64,000 nucleotides of DNA from Microbulbifer sp. ALW1 (lineage in GTDB: Bacteria > Pseudomonadota > Gammaproteobacteria > Pseudomonadales > Cellvibrionaceae). The notes beneath the pieces were generated by a model, which made no database searches, was not told the DNA's origin, and was given only the letters and a program-made list of their open reading frames with translations. Shown here one piece after another: positions 24,873 to 33,430 of this stretch. Position numbers and translations under genes: made by a program. The stretch covers positions 2,830,501-2,894,500 of the forward strand of contig NZ_CP047569.1 of NCBI RefSeq assembly GCF_009903625.1. The letters run 5' to 3'. Numbering within the stretch: the first letter of the stretch is position 1; the number at the start of each line of letters is the position of its first letter.

Positions 24873-27527
24873 ATGTCTGGCCAGCAAATGTTTCAAATTA
24901 TCTCTGCCGGTAAAACCCTGCGCGCAAAACCGCCGGCAGAAGTTTTGCAGCAGATCAGTTCTGCGTTTTCCATTGATACCCAACAGGCCAGAAAGCTATT
25001 TCTGAAAGGTTGGGTGATCAAAGATCAGCTTTCACCCGGTCAGGTGGTGCAATACCGCACCCAGTTGCAACAAATCGGCCTGAAGATTGAAGTGCACCCG
25101 GCGGGTAAATTTGATAACCGGGCGATTCTCGCCCGCCTGCAATTCGCACAAAAGCGCAAGGCAAACAGTGCCAAAGCGGCGAGTGGCAATGGGGCGGCTG
25201 CCCAGGGGACGGTTACAAAGGAAGCAAGCCTCCGGGCTGAACCTCAGCGCAACAATTCGGCGGCGAGCGAGCCAAAAGTCGCCCCTAAATCCAGGCAGGC
25301 GCCGGCGTCCCAGCCCTCTGCCACTATTGATGCCCCCGCACAGTCTGTTCCCGAACCACCAAAGAACACCGGGCGAGAATCCGCCCACCGTGCCCAGCTG
25401 GAAGCGCTGTTCAGCAAGAGTGCAAAGACGACATTCGCGGGGCCCGCTCAGCGCCTGGCGCTTATTCCTGCAATGCTGCGGGCTTCACTGGTGCCGCTGG
25501 TGTTCTTGGGGCTTCTGTGTCTGTGTGCTTATCAGGTGGGTGCCATCCTGTGGGGTATACCGGCCGCCGCACTGGCGGGCACCTTCAGCGCCATGACACT
25601 GGTCTCGGCGATAGCGAAGCTGCTGCTGATTGCACTGGTCGGGGTGCTGCTGATTCGCCCTTTCTTCTTGCGGGTGACCGCGAATACGGATGCACAAAGT
25701 GGTGAGTCCGGGCTGCGCCTGCGCAAGCAGGAAGCGCCGGGGCTTTTCCTGTTGCTGGATGTCCTTCAGGAAAAATCCGGCCTCGGTATTGCCGGTAAGA
25801 TTCAGGGGCCGAAAAACCTCTCTGCGGCCAGTGCTTCCGTGGGCACTATGGTCGAGGTGGCTCCGGGGGCCGATGTGCAGGTACAGCGAGCCCCAGGAGG
25901 CGGTCTGAAATTGACCCTGGGACTGGGCGCCGTTGCCAGTGTCAATGGTGGCGACTTGTTGGCATTGACCGCCAGGGCGCTGGCTTATCACCAGGGGCGC
26001 TGGGTAGGTCTGGCCAGAGGGTTGTCTCTGACTTCTGCACAGCGACTGCAGGGGATGCAGGAGGCTCTGGAGAACCGGGAGACGCTTGCTGGTGGTACTG
26101 CCATATTGCAGCCTCTGTACCGGTTGCTTGGCGTTTGCGGATTGGCTTTACTGCCGGTTGTCGAGCGCTTGCAGGCGCTGCACCGCGGTAGCAGTAGTGC
26201 GCTGGCGCGCAAACTCGAAGTAATGGCGGATACCGCTGCGGCGCAGGTTATCGGCAGCGATGCCTTTGCCGCCTTTGCCGAGCGCTGGAACCAGCTGGTA
26301 CACGCGGATCTGGTATGCGGTGAAATCAACCGCGAGGCGCAGCTGATGGGGCGGCGCCTGGCCAATATTCCCCTCGCGGTGCGCTGGATGTACAGCAATC
26401 TGGATGACGCCACCCGATCCACGATCGAGCTGGCGATGGCTGAGTCCACCGATTACTGGAGCCTGGTCGAGCCCGCAGGGCACGAACGTATTGCCGCAAT
26501 AGAAGAGCTTACGATTGAGCCGCTGTTGCAACGGGTCGACTTTTCCGTGCAAAAACTGTTTGTGGATTTTGAGGATCTCAGTACCCGTGTGAGCCGTCTG
26601 GGTATTGAGGAAAGCTGTCGCGCAGTCGAAAACCGCCTGCTATTGACCGCCAGCAAAGAAACGGAAGAAACCCAGAAAGTGCTGTCGGAATATTTTAATC
26701 GCGCTATTCCGCGGGATTTCCTGCCCCTGAACTTGCCGAAAAATGTCGAACTCCAGGAGTTGGATCTGCAGGCAACCATCGATTGGCTGCGTACCCGTTT
26801 GGTGGATCTGCAGGACCTGGAGCAGAAGTTGGGACAGCTGCAGTTGCGCGGTGCTCGTATTCAGCTGGGTGCGGCGCTGGTGCGGGCGAATGTGAGAATT
26901 GATTCGCGGAGTTTTGATTTAAGCGGGTCAACCCCGGCAGCGGCCGATGAGTCCCGCCGTGACAACCGGATACGGGTTCAGGAGTGCCAGCAGCAGCGGC
27001 AGCAGTTGCATGCCATGTTCTTCCAGCGAATCCAGTGCACTATCGCCGGTATGGATTCCGCCGATAGTACCACCGCGGAAAGCGCCGTGGCCCAGTTGCA
27101 GGCTTTTGAGGCCATGCGAGAGCCGCTGCGAGTTTTGGAGCAGTATGGCGATTTGATGGGCGAACTGATCGAACGGCTGCCAACCAGTGAAATTCCTGCG
27201 AATGTGGTGCAGAAATATCCGCAACTGGTATCGCAGCAAATCAGCCAGCTACACCAGCTCGCCAGTCAGCAATCAGGGTTACTTTCAGAGCCGCTAATGG
27301 AAAAGCTGGCGGCCTGCGCGCAATCGGATCGGGTCGGGGCTATCGCTGCAAACAAGAAGCCCGCGGAATGGGTGAGCAGCCTGCAGGCCGTCGAGCTGCG
27401 GTGCAAGCATGCGAGTGCCGTTGTTTATGAGGGCTACCAGGCCGTATTGGCCAGCCTGTTAAGCCTTTGCTTGGCAGAGGAGGGGCGCCGCAAGGTGAAG
27501 CCACTGCGTCTCGCCGGGGTACTGTAA
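24873..27527 (+). CDS. Membrane protein with degenerate M48-peptidase fold and long coiled coil
   Basis: An 884-residue protein without a known function. Residues 1-75 form a small alpha/beta domain (ISAGKTLRAKP ... GWVIKDQLSPGQVVQYRTQL) of a kind found at the N-terminus of several proteobacterial membrane proteins. An A/P/Q-rich linker follows (~80-180), then two to three membrane helices (~200-270). Residues ~285-500 follow the layout of M48 peptidases: the helix that should carry HExxH reads ALAYH (369-373), while the downstream LEVMAD segment keeps the Glu/Asp pattern. Zinc binding is therefore probably lost. The last ~350 residues are helical coiled coil rich in Q, L and E. A scaffold role is inferred. 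Confidence 0.6.
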   Translation: MSGQQMFQIISAGKTLRAKPPAEVLQQISSAFSIDTQQARKLFLKGWVIKDQLSPGQVVQYRTQLQQIGLKIEVHPAGKFDNRAILARLQFAQKRKANSAKAASGNGAAAQGTVTKEASLRAEPQRNNSAASEPKVAPKSRQAPASQPSATIDAPAQSVPEPPKNTGRESAHRAQLEALFSKSAKTTFAGPAQRLALIPAMLRASLVPLVFLGLLCLCAYQVGAILWGIPAAALAGTFSAMTLVSAIAKLLLIALVGVLLIRPFFLRVTANTDAQSGESGLRLRKQEAPGLFLLLDVLQEKSGLGIAGKIQGPKNLSAASASVGTMVEVAPGADVQVQRAPGGGLKLTLGLGAVASVNGGDLLALTARALAYHQGRWVGLARGLSLTSAQRLQGMQEALENRETLAGGTAILQPLYRLLGVCGLALLPVVERLQALHRGSSSALARKLEVMADTAAAQVIGSDAFAAFAERWNQLVHADLVCGEINREAQLMGRRLANIPLAVRWMYSNLDDATRSTIELAMAESTDYWSLVEPAGHERIAAIEELTIEPLLQRVDFSVQKLFVDFEDLSTRVSRLGIEESCRAVENRLLLTASKETEETQKVLSEYFNRAIPRDFLPLNLPKNVELQELDLQATIDWLRTRLVDLQDLEQKLGQLQLRGARIQLGAALVRANVRIDSRSFDLSGSTPAAADESRRDNRIRVQECQQQRQQLHAMFFQRIQCTIAGMDSADSTTAESAVAQLQAFEAMREPLRVLEQYGDLMGELIERLPTSEIPANVVQKYPQLVSQQISQLHQLASQQSGLLSEPLMEKLAACAQSDRVGAIAANKKPAEWVSSLQAVELRCKHASAVVYEGYQAVLASLLSLCLAEEGRRKVKPLRLAGVL

Positions 27528-27611
27528 GTTTGATCGCTAGTTGCTGAGGTTCTGGGCGTGTTGGGGGCAGGGTTTGCTTGCCTTCCAGGGGAGGGCTTCC
27601 AGTGGAGAGCT

Positions 27612-27947
27612 TCAGCCCCCCGCCAGTTTTACCTTGAAACTTTTGGCTTCCAGTACCGCTTTGATTTCTTCCCGCTTATCGCCCTGAATCTCGATGACAC
27701 CATCTTTCAGGGCGCCACCACATCCACAGCGCTTTTTCAGCTCTGCTAACAGCAGCTTGAGTTCGCTGTCTGTGCCCTCGACACCTCGCACACAGGTTAC
27801 CCCTTTGCCTTTGCGGCCCTTGGTTTCCCGTTGAATACGCACAATGCCATCGCTCTGGTGGCGCTTTTCTGCCGCCGGCGCTTCTTTGATTCGGCCGCGG
27901 TCGGTGGAGTAAACAAGACGGTTATTATCACGCTCTTTATTGCTCAT
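27612..27947 (-). CDS. Translation initiation factor Sui1/YciH-like protein
   Basis: A 111-residue member of the eIF1/SUI1 family. The conserved core is RKGKGVTCVRGVEGT, then KKRCGCGGALKDGVIEIQGD and VLEAKSFKVKLAGG, the standard bacterial YciH form. In E. coli YciH affects fidelity of start-site choice. The start is placed at the ATG at 27947 (MSNKERDNNRLVYS), which matches homologues; the open frame continues another 20 residues upstream without support. It overlaps nothing real and lies divergent from the ion channel gene. Confidence 0.9.
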   Translation of the reverse strand: MSNKERDNNRLVYSTDRGRIKEAPAAEKRHQSDGIVRIQRETKGRKGKGVTCVRGVEGTDSELKLLLAELKKRCGCGGALKDGVIEIQGDKREEIKAVLEAKSFKVKLAGG

Positions 27948-28128
27948 GGCAGTCTGGCTAGCACTCTTCTTTGGGTGGGGGTTGTGGTCGAGGTTAGGGT
28001 GGGGCATCGATTTCTGCGGCGCAAGGATAGCCGATGGGGAGAGCGGTGTTAACGGGCGGCTTAATTGTTGCCGCCGCCTTCGGCTAGAATGTCACCGATT
28101 ACCGCACCCCGAACAAGGAAATAACTGG

Positions 28129-28965
28129 ATGGCCCTGACTGGTACCCGCAAATGGCTGAACGAAGTGATCTTCGGTACGGATACGCCGGCGGGGAAGAAT
28201 TTTGACGTATTTTTGATCTGGACCATTCTGCTGAGTGTGGGGCTGGTATTGCTGGCATCGGTGGAGAGCTGGTGGGTTCGCTTTGGTGATCTCTTTTATG
28301 CCCTGGAGTGGTTTTTCACCGGCCTCTTCACCATTGAGTACCTGCTGCGCATTTATTGCGCCCGGGATCGCCGCGCTTACGTCTTCAGTTTTTATGGCAT
28401 CGTCGACCTGATGGCGATTTTGCCCAGTTACCTGGCGCTGATCTTTACCGGTGCCACTTACCTGATGGTGATCCGGCTGCTGCGGGTATTGCGGATATTC
28501 CGGGTACTGAAGCTGGTACGTTACCTCAGTGATGCCAACCTGCTGATGCGATCCCTGTGGCAGGCGCGGCGGCGGATCCTGGTGTTCTACGCCAGCGTAC
28601 TGGTGATTTGCATCATTTTTGGCAGCCTCATGTTCATCGTTGAGGGGCCAAAGCACGGTTTCACCAGTATCCCCAAAAGTATTTACTGGACCATTGTCAC
28701 CATCACCACTGTAGGCTTCGGCGATATCACCCCTCAAACCTCGCTGGGGCAGGCGATTGCCTCCATGACCATGTTGATCGGTTACTCCATCATTGCCGTA
28801 CCCACCGGGATTGTGACGGCGGAGCTGGCCCATGAACTGGGGCGGGAGAAGCAGTTGGCGCGCTGCCATAATTGTGGCCGTGCCGGCCACGATGCAGACT
28901 CCGAATACTGCAAGCATTGCGGGTACAAGCTGGAAGATTTCGAAACACCGACCGATCACGGTTGA
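28129..28965 (+). CDS. Voltage-gated potassium channel (Kv type) with C-terminal zinc ribbon
   Basis: A 278-residue six-helix channel subunit. The S4 voltage sensor carries regularly spaced arginines (RLLRVLRIFRVLKLVR) and the pore has the potassium selectivity filter TTVGFGD. S1 to S6 span about residues 28-230. The C-terminal tail holds CHNCG ... YCKHCG, a four-cysteine zinc-ribbon signature that could assist tetramer assembly or sense redox state. AAGGAA lies eight bases before the ATG at 28129; the upstream extension of the frame has no membrane logic. It assembles as a tetramer in the inner membrane. Confidence 0.88.
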   Translation: MALTGTRKWLNEVIFGTDTPAGKNFDVFLIWTILLSVGLVLLASVESWWVRFGDLFYALEWFFTGLFTIEYLLRIYCARDRRAYVFSFYGIVDLMAILPSYLALIFTGATYLMVIRLLRVLRIFRVLKLVRYLSDANLLMRSLWQARRRILVFYASVLVICIIFGSLMFIVEGPKHGFTSIPKSIYWTIVTITTVGFGDITPQTSLGQAIASMTMLIGYSIIAVPTGIVTAELAHELGREKQLARCHNCGRAGHDADSEYCKHCGYKLEDFETPTDHG

Positions 28966-29138
28966 GCGATAGCCTGGACAGTACGCGAGAGGTCGGTGGC
29001 CCGCCGCGTCGAGGGGGCCCTGTCTGGCTTAACAGCGCCACGGGTATCCGCTATCCTTGCGCCCCGTTTGTCCCGCCTCTGATGGCGGGACCCCACCTTT
29101 TACTGTTTCCCCAACACTGACACTGGTAGCCGCCCCCA

Positions 29139-30284
29139 ATGGATATTCAGGGATACTGCGCACCGGGTTTTGAAGCCCTGTACGATGCTTTTGCAACCAA
29201 TTTTCGCGACCACGGTGATGTGGGAGCCTCGTTCTGCGCTGTGCAGCAGGGCGAGGTTATCGCCTCGCTGTGGGCGGGAACTACGGATCGGGCGGGGGAG
29301 CGGGCATTTGAGGAAGATACGCTCGCCAACGTATTTTCCTCCTCGAAAGGCATTCTGGCACTGATCGCGCTGCAGCAGGTGGCAGCGGGCAAGCTGGATC
29401 TGGACCTGCCTGTGGCGCACTACTGGCCGGAATTTGCCGCTGCCGGTAAAGGGGCGATCACCGGGCGCCAATTGCTGTGCCACCGCTCCGGGGTGATTGC
29501 ATTTCGGAACAAGGTCCCCGACGACTTGATCTACGACTGGGCCGCGGCTCTGGAACAGGTGGCGATTACGGAGCCCTGGTGGGAGCCGGGCACCCAGCAG
29601 GGGTATTCCCCGTTTCTGTATGGTTGGACCCTCGGCGGCCTGATTGAGAAAGCCAGCGGCGAGACCTTGATGTCCCTGTACCGGTCGGGGGTGGCGGAGC
29701 CACTGGATCTGGATGGTGGCTTTGGTGCCCTCGGGCATCGCTCGTCTTCCATCGCCGATGTCGGCCCCCTCAAGAAACCGTTGCCGGAGTTGCGCGACAA
29801 TGCCATTGGTCGCTCCATCAAAGAGGATAGGCAGGGGCCGGTGGCAACCGCGTTTACCAATCCGGTGACCCTGATGATGGGCACCAATGGCGAGCAGTGG
29901 CGGGGTGCGTTGATTCCTGCGGCCAATGGCCATTTCAGTGCCCGCGACCTGGCCTCCGTGTATGGCGATCTGGCGGGGGACGCTCCCAGCTTGTTGCCTG
30001 CGGATGTGCTGCGAGAGGCAACCCGCGAACAGAGTCGCGGACAAGACGCCATACTGCAGACAGATGTGGCCTTCGGCTGCGGCTTTCTCAAGTCGTCTTC
30101 GGCCAGAGATCTGTATTTTGGAAGTGATGTCGGTTTCGGTCACCCCGGGGCCGGCGGCAGTATCGGCTTTGCGGATCCGGAAGCGGAGCTGGGTTTTGGC
30201 TATGTGACTTCGCGCATGGGGCAAAGCCTGTTTATGGACCAGCGTGCCGTCGGGTTGCTGGAGTGCCTTTACCGCTTGATGTAA
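29139..30284 (+). CDS. Serine hydrolase, beta-lactamase class C / EstB esterase type
   Basis: A 381-residue enzyme of the penicillin-binding-protein-like beta-lactamase superfamily. The nucleophile motif SxxK is S67-SSK70 and the general-base motif is Tyr156 in GYSP. The C-terminal GHPGAGGSIGFADPE segment replaces the KTG box and is typical of EstB/LipL-type esterases, so ester hydrolysis is likelier than beta-lactam hydrolysis. No signal peptide is visible, which also argues against a periplasmic beta-lactamase. Its natural substrate is unknown. slyX follows 31 bases downstream and may be co-transcribed. Confidence 0.82.
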   Translation: MDIQGYCAPGFEALYDAFATNFRDHGDVGASFCAVQQGEVIASLWAGTTDRAGERAFEEDTLANVFSSSKGILALIALQQVAAGKLDLDLPVAHYWPEFAAAGKGAITGRQLLCHRSGVIAFRNKVPDDLIYDWAAALEQVAITEPWWEPGTQQGYSPFLYGWTLGGLIEKASGETLMSLYRSGVAEPLDLDGGFGALGHRSSSIADVGPLKKPLPELRDNAIGRSIKEDRQGPVATAFTNPVTLMMGTNGEQWRGALIPAANGHFSARDLASVYGDLAGDAPSLLPADVLREATREQSRGQDAILQTDVAFGCGFLKSSSARDLYFGSDVGFGHPGAGGSIGFADPEAELGFGYVTSRMGQSLFMDQRAVGLLECLYRLM

Positions 30285-30315
30285 GTGAAGATTGTTTTTT
30301 TAGGGGAGTAGGGCC

Positions 30316-30543
30316 ATGAGTGAAGATATGCAGCAGCTCAGTGCACGGGTGGATGAACTGGAAAGCCGCCTGGCGTTCCAAGAGGATACGCTGAGCCAAT
30401 TGAATGACCTGATTGCTACCCAGGACGCGCAAATACGGGCACTTGTTGGCCGTCTGAAAGAAGTGTCGGAAAAGTATCAGGACCTGTCTTACGAGGTACA
30501 GAAGGGCGGCCAGCCGGCGGACGAAAAGCCGCCACATTATTAA
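30316..30543 (+). CDS. slyX: SlyX family protein
   Basis: A 75-residue, almost wholly helical protein matching SlyX: RVDELESRLAFQEDTLSQLND in the first coiled coil, and a C-terminal PPHY. The sequence predicts a short coiled-coil oligomer. Despite the name (it was found near slyD in E. coli) its role is not known. AGGGGAG before the ATG is a clear ribosome binding site. Confidence 0.88.
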   Translation: MSEDMQQLSARVDELESRLAFQEDTLSQLNDLIATQDAQIRALVGRLKEVSEKYQDLSYEVQKGGQPADEKPPHY

Positions 30544-31200
30544 TAACGACGCCAGAATGGATGGTGGCTGTCTGCCACGCTGTCACAATTTGGCTTTACA
30601 CTTTCAGCGCTGCGCTTTTTTCTACGTCAATTACTGGAAAAACAGGGGATTTCGTTTTTTCTCCCCGCGTCAAGCCTTGACAAGTTTTTTTCCACATGCC
30701 GCCTGAGTTATTCCTGCTTTTTCTTTTATGACGCCCCAGTTGGTACGGAAAGTTGAAAAATTCTCTTAACGTATTGATTCGTAAAGAAAAAATTTTGCGG
30801 GATAAAAAGTGCACAAATTGCTGGGAGCCAGTAAATGCGCCGCTTTAGCTGTGCTTTTTCAACTTCATTCACAAAGTTATCCACAGATCTTGTGGAAGAA
30901 CCAATTACACCGAATTACAGCTATTTGAGTGGGTGATGCTCCATTGGTATGACCATCACGGTGATTGCTATCGGCGCATCGCGAGAGCCGGACCGGGGGA
31001 ACGTAATTTGCGCCGATGGGCGCAGATGTCGAAAGCGTCAAATTTGGGAAGTGGGCCCTAGACCTATCGGGACTTTCCGCATAGTCTTCCCGCCCATGGC
31101 GAATGCGGTTCAGCTTCCAGTCAGTTTATGACAGGGATACTGCATTCAACAGAGAGCGAAATTCTCACCCGTCATCAGTAAAAGCGTTAGGAGAGGCTTA
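30544..31200. other. 657-base intergenic region with DnaA-box-like sites
   Basis: No credible gene: the open frames at 30596-30814 (minus) and 30949-31131 (plus) have no recognisable product. The first half is AT-rich and holds one perfect DnaA box, one 8/9 match and one 7/9 match in opposite orientation. The second half leads into the OmpA-like lipoprotein gene, with the site AGGAG shortly before its ATG. Confidence 0.45.
30877..30885 (+). promoter_or_regulatory. Perfect DnaA box
   Basis: TTATCCACA, the consensus DnaA-binding 9-mer. It is followed by a TGTGGA arm in opposite orientation (30891-30896), so the two could form a paired site. A related TTTTCCACA lies at 30688-30696. Confidence 0.4.
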
Positions 31201-31851
31201 ATGAAAAAGTGGGTAGCTATTCTTGCCCTGGGCTCACTGGTTGGTTGTACCACCCTGGACCCTTACACCCAGGAAAGTAAAACCAGCAATGCAGCGAAAG
31301 GCGCCGGCGCCGGTGCCGTAGCCGGTGCCATCATTGGCGCGGCAACTGCCAGCAAGAGCGACCGCAAGAAGGGCGCCATCACCGGCGCAATTGGTGGTGC
31401 AGCCATTGGCGGCGGTGTGGGTTACTACATGGATCGTCAGGAGATGGCTCTGCGCCAGCGCCTGGAAGGCAGTGGCGTACGCGTTCAGCGTGAAGGTGAC
31501 AACATTCGCCTGATCATGCCGGGCAACATCACTTTCGCAACTGGCCGTTACGAAATCCGTTCCGATTTCTACGACACCCTGGATTCCGTGGTACTGGTAC
31601 TGAACGAATTCGACAAAACTGCGATTCGTGTAAGCGGCCACACCGACAGCACCGGTTCTGATGTTACCAACCAGAACCTGAGTGAGCGTCGCGCCCAGTC
31701 CGTAGCTAACTTCTTCACCACCCGCAGCGTTGCCGCAGGTCGTGTGCAGGCAGTGGGCTACGGTGAGCGTTACCCCATCGCTAGCAACGATTCCGACGCC
31801 GGTCGTCAGGCCAACCGTCGCGTAGAGCTGGAATTACTTCCGCTCCAGTAG
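31201..31851 (+). CDS. OmpA-family lipoprotein with glycine zipper (YiaD-like)
   Basis: A 216-residue protein. The signal sequence ends in LVGC (lipobox, Cys16). A glycine-rich zipper follows (about residues 33-75, AGAGAVAGAIIGAATA and GAIGGAAIGGGVGYY). The C-terminal OmpA domain (~100-212) contains the peptidoglycan-binding segment VSGHTDSTGS ... NLSERRAQSVANFF and ends NRRVELELL. It should sit in the outer membrane and hold the peptidoglycan layer. The gene is monocistronic, with a long upstream region and a strong terminator. Confidence 0.9.
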   Translation: MKKWVAILALGSLVGCTTLDPYTQESKTSNAAKGAGAGAVAGAIIGAATASKSDRKKGAITGAIGGAAIGGGVGYYMDRQEMALRQRLEGSGVRVQREGDNIRLIMPGNITFATGRYEIRSDFYDTLDSVVLVLNEFDKTAIRVSGHTDSTGSDVTNQNLSERRAQSVANFFTTRSVAAGRVQAVGYGERYPIASNDSDAGRQANRRVELELLPLQ

Positions 31852-31860
31852 CAAGATAAG

Positions 31861-31883
31861 AGGGCGCTTCGGCGCCCTTTTTT
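31861..31883 (+). terminator. Rho-independent terminator after the OmpA-like gene
   Basis: Stem AGGGCGC (31861-31867)/GCGCCCT (31872-31878) with a stable TTCG tetraloop, followed by T6. Confidence 0.9.
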
Positions 31884-31912
31884 ATTGCCGCAAGAATAAG
31901 ACGGGAGAAGTT

Positions 31913-32470
31913 ATGGCTGTTACCCATTGGGTGTATCGCGGGATGCGGGCAATGCTCATCCTGCCAGCGCTTCTGGCTGCTCCGGTATTGCATGTGCAGG
32001 AGACTCGGGCCGACGACGCGGGAGTGTCACCGTTGGAGGATGGAGCCGCCGAGCAGAAGCTGTCAGATGCGGCGAGAGAAGTCGGCTATAGCCAAAGCCG
32101 CGAGCAGGGCGCTGAAGAAGATGCGTTTTCCCAGAAACTGGGGGTTGCGCAACTGGTCGCCAGGGTCAAGATTACCGGCGTCCACCGGATGATTGACCAG
32201 GCCCTGTCGGAGCCCGGGATGGTCGCGATTCTTGGCTATGTGTATTCCGGTGTGGCCGAGAAGGTCTGGAAGGGTGAACCCGCCAAGCTGATTGCTTTCC
32301 GCCTGACGCTGGACCGTTGCGATCGCAAGCTCAAGCGTGGCGAGCACTATGTGATCTTTGCCGAGACCGACCGCGATGGGCGCCTGCAGCTGTCCAGTTG
32401 TGAAGCGGCGGTGACCGAAGCCGATGCCCCCAACCTGCTGGTGAAGTTGAACCAGTACTATCAGGGTTAG
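31913..32470 (+). CDS. Secreted protein of unknown function, possible NTR/TIMP-like fold
   Basis: A 185-residue protein I do not recognise with confidence. A signal peptide with hydrophobic core AMLILPALLAAPVLHV is followed by a polar, acidic stretch (~35-75). The folded part (~78-165) alternates strands: VARVKITGV, YVYSGVAEKVWKGE, LIAFRLTLDRC, HYVIFAETDRDG and LQLSSCEAA. The pattern of a KG-containing hairpin, a later GEHYVIFA strand and two Cys recalls bacterial NTR/TIMP-like domains, but this is a weak resemblance. The start ATG has GGGAGA five bases before it. Confidence 0.5.
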   Translation: MAVTHWVYRGMRAMLILPALLAAPVLHVQETRADDAGVSPLEDGAAEQKLSDAAREVGYSQSREQGAEEDAFSQKLGVAQLVARVKITGVHRMIDQALSEPGMVAILGYVYSGVAEKVWKGEPAKLIAFRLTLDRCDRKLKRGEHYVIFAETDRDGRLQLSSCEAAVTEADAPNLLVKLNQYYQG

Positions 32471-32854
32471 CCACACCGATTCCTCATAGCTCCCCCATCG
32501 ATCAGCTACCTATCAACTACCTGTCCCCTCTGGCTCCGTTCTGGCCCCTCTCTAGTACCACACAAGACTCGCTATAGATCTCCTCCAAATATGCCGGAGT
32601 CTTCATAGAACCATTAAGCCTTGAATATGGGAATATTGTTCCTTGAAGAGTGCTGATTGAAGATTATTCTTATCAGTATTGGCGCCGACTTCTTCCGCGG
32701 TTCTCTATTCTGCGAAGTTTGTTATGGCGCCAACCGGTAACGACAGGGCAAATTGGTGTCGCGCTACTGCAGTCATTACTGACCGGGCGCACAAGACAGA
32801 GGTTTGTCACCTTCGTTCTGAAACCTTCACAACTGACCAGGGGTCATTGGGTAT
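32471..32854. other. 384-base intergenic region
   Basis: No supported gene. A plus-strand frame opens at 32650 but has no ribosome binding site or recognisable product. The region presumably carries the promoter of the acidic repeat protein that follows. No repeat or RNA structure was noticed. Confidence 0.4.
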
Positions 32855-33310
32855 ATGAAGAAACTATTACTGCCGCTCATCATTCTGCTGCTCATCATCG
32901 GTTATTTCATGTCGCAGAAATCCAAAGACTCTGTCGACGATGCCTACGACAAAATGGAAAAACCCGGAACAGAAATGCAGCCGGGTACCGACCCGGGTAC
33001 AACACCGGATCAGTCAACGCCGCCGGATATGGATTCTGACCCGACCATGCCGCAGGAAAGCGACGATGTTGCACCAACCACGGAAGATCCCCAGTCTGGC
33101 AGCCTGATGGACGCCACCAAAGATGCGGCCAGGGACACGGGTGATGCCATCAAGGATGCCGCCGATGACGCTGGTGACGTGCTGAAAGATGCCGCCGATG
33201 ATGCCGGGGATGCCCTCAAGGACGCTGGCGAAGCAACCAAAGATGCGGCCGAAGATGCGATGGACAAGCTCCGTGAGGAGAAAGACAAAATCGAGGACAA
33301 GCCTGAGTAG
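32855..33310 (+). CDS. Membrane-anchored acidic protein with LEA-like 11-residue repeats
   Basis: A 151-residue protein. It opens with a single hydrophobic helix (KKLLLPLIILLLIIGYFM) that acts as an anchor or uncleaved signal. A P/T/D-rich linker follows (~38-80), then near-perfect repeats of 11 residues on the pattern KDAADDAGDxL (about residues 88-140). The periodicity matches group 3 LEA/YtxH-type amphipathic helices, which are disordered in solution and can coat membranes or proteins under stress. Function is not known. It is monocistronic, with a terminator 26 bases after the stop. Confidence 0.55.
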   Translation: MKKLLLPLIILLLIIGYFMSQKSKDSVDDAYDKMEKPGTEMQPGTDPGTTPDQSTPPDMDSDPTMPQESDDVAPTTEDPQSGSLMDATKDAARDTGDAIKDAADDAGDVLKDAADDAGDALKDAGEATKDAAEDAMDKLREEKDKIEDKPE

Positions 33311-33336
33311 TAGTTATCAAAAGGCTCGAGACCGTC

Positions 33337-33365
33337 AAAGGCTGCGACTGGTTCGCGGCCTTTTT
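33337..33365 (+). terminator. Rho-independent terminator after the LEA-like gene
   Basis: An 11-bp stem AAAGGCTGCGA/TCGCGGCCTTT (one G-U pair) with loop CTGGT, then T5. Confidence 0.85.
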
Positions 33366-33430
33366 CTTATCTACGCTTGAATAAGTCGTTACGAGTCTAT
33401 TGCGAACCTATTGCGAATCTGTGACAAGCC

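Noticed and set aside
30596..30814. 72-codon minus-strand frame downstream of slyX
   Set aside because: In an AT-rich gap without start signals; no recognisable product.
32808..33310. Repeat-rich DNA at the LEA-like gene considered as a CRISPR array
   Set aside because: The repeats are in frame, have no unique spacers and encode an 11-residue protein repeat.
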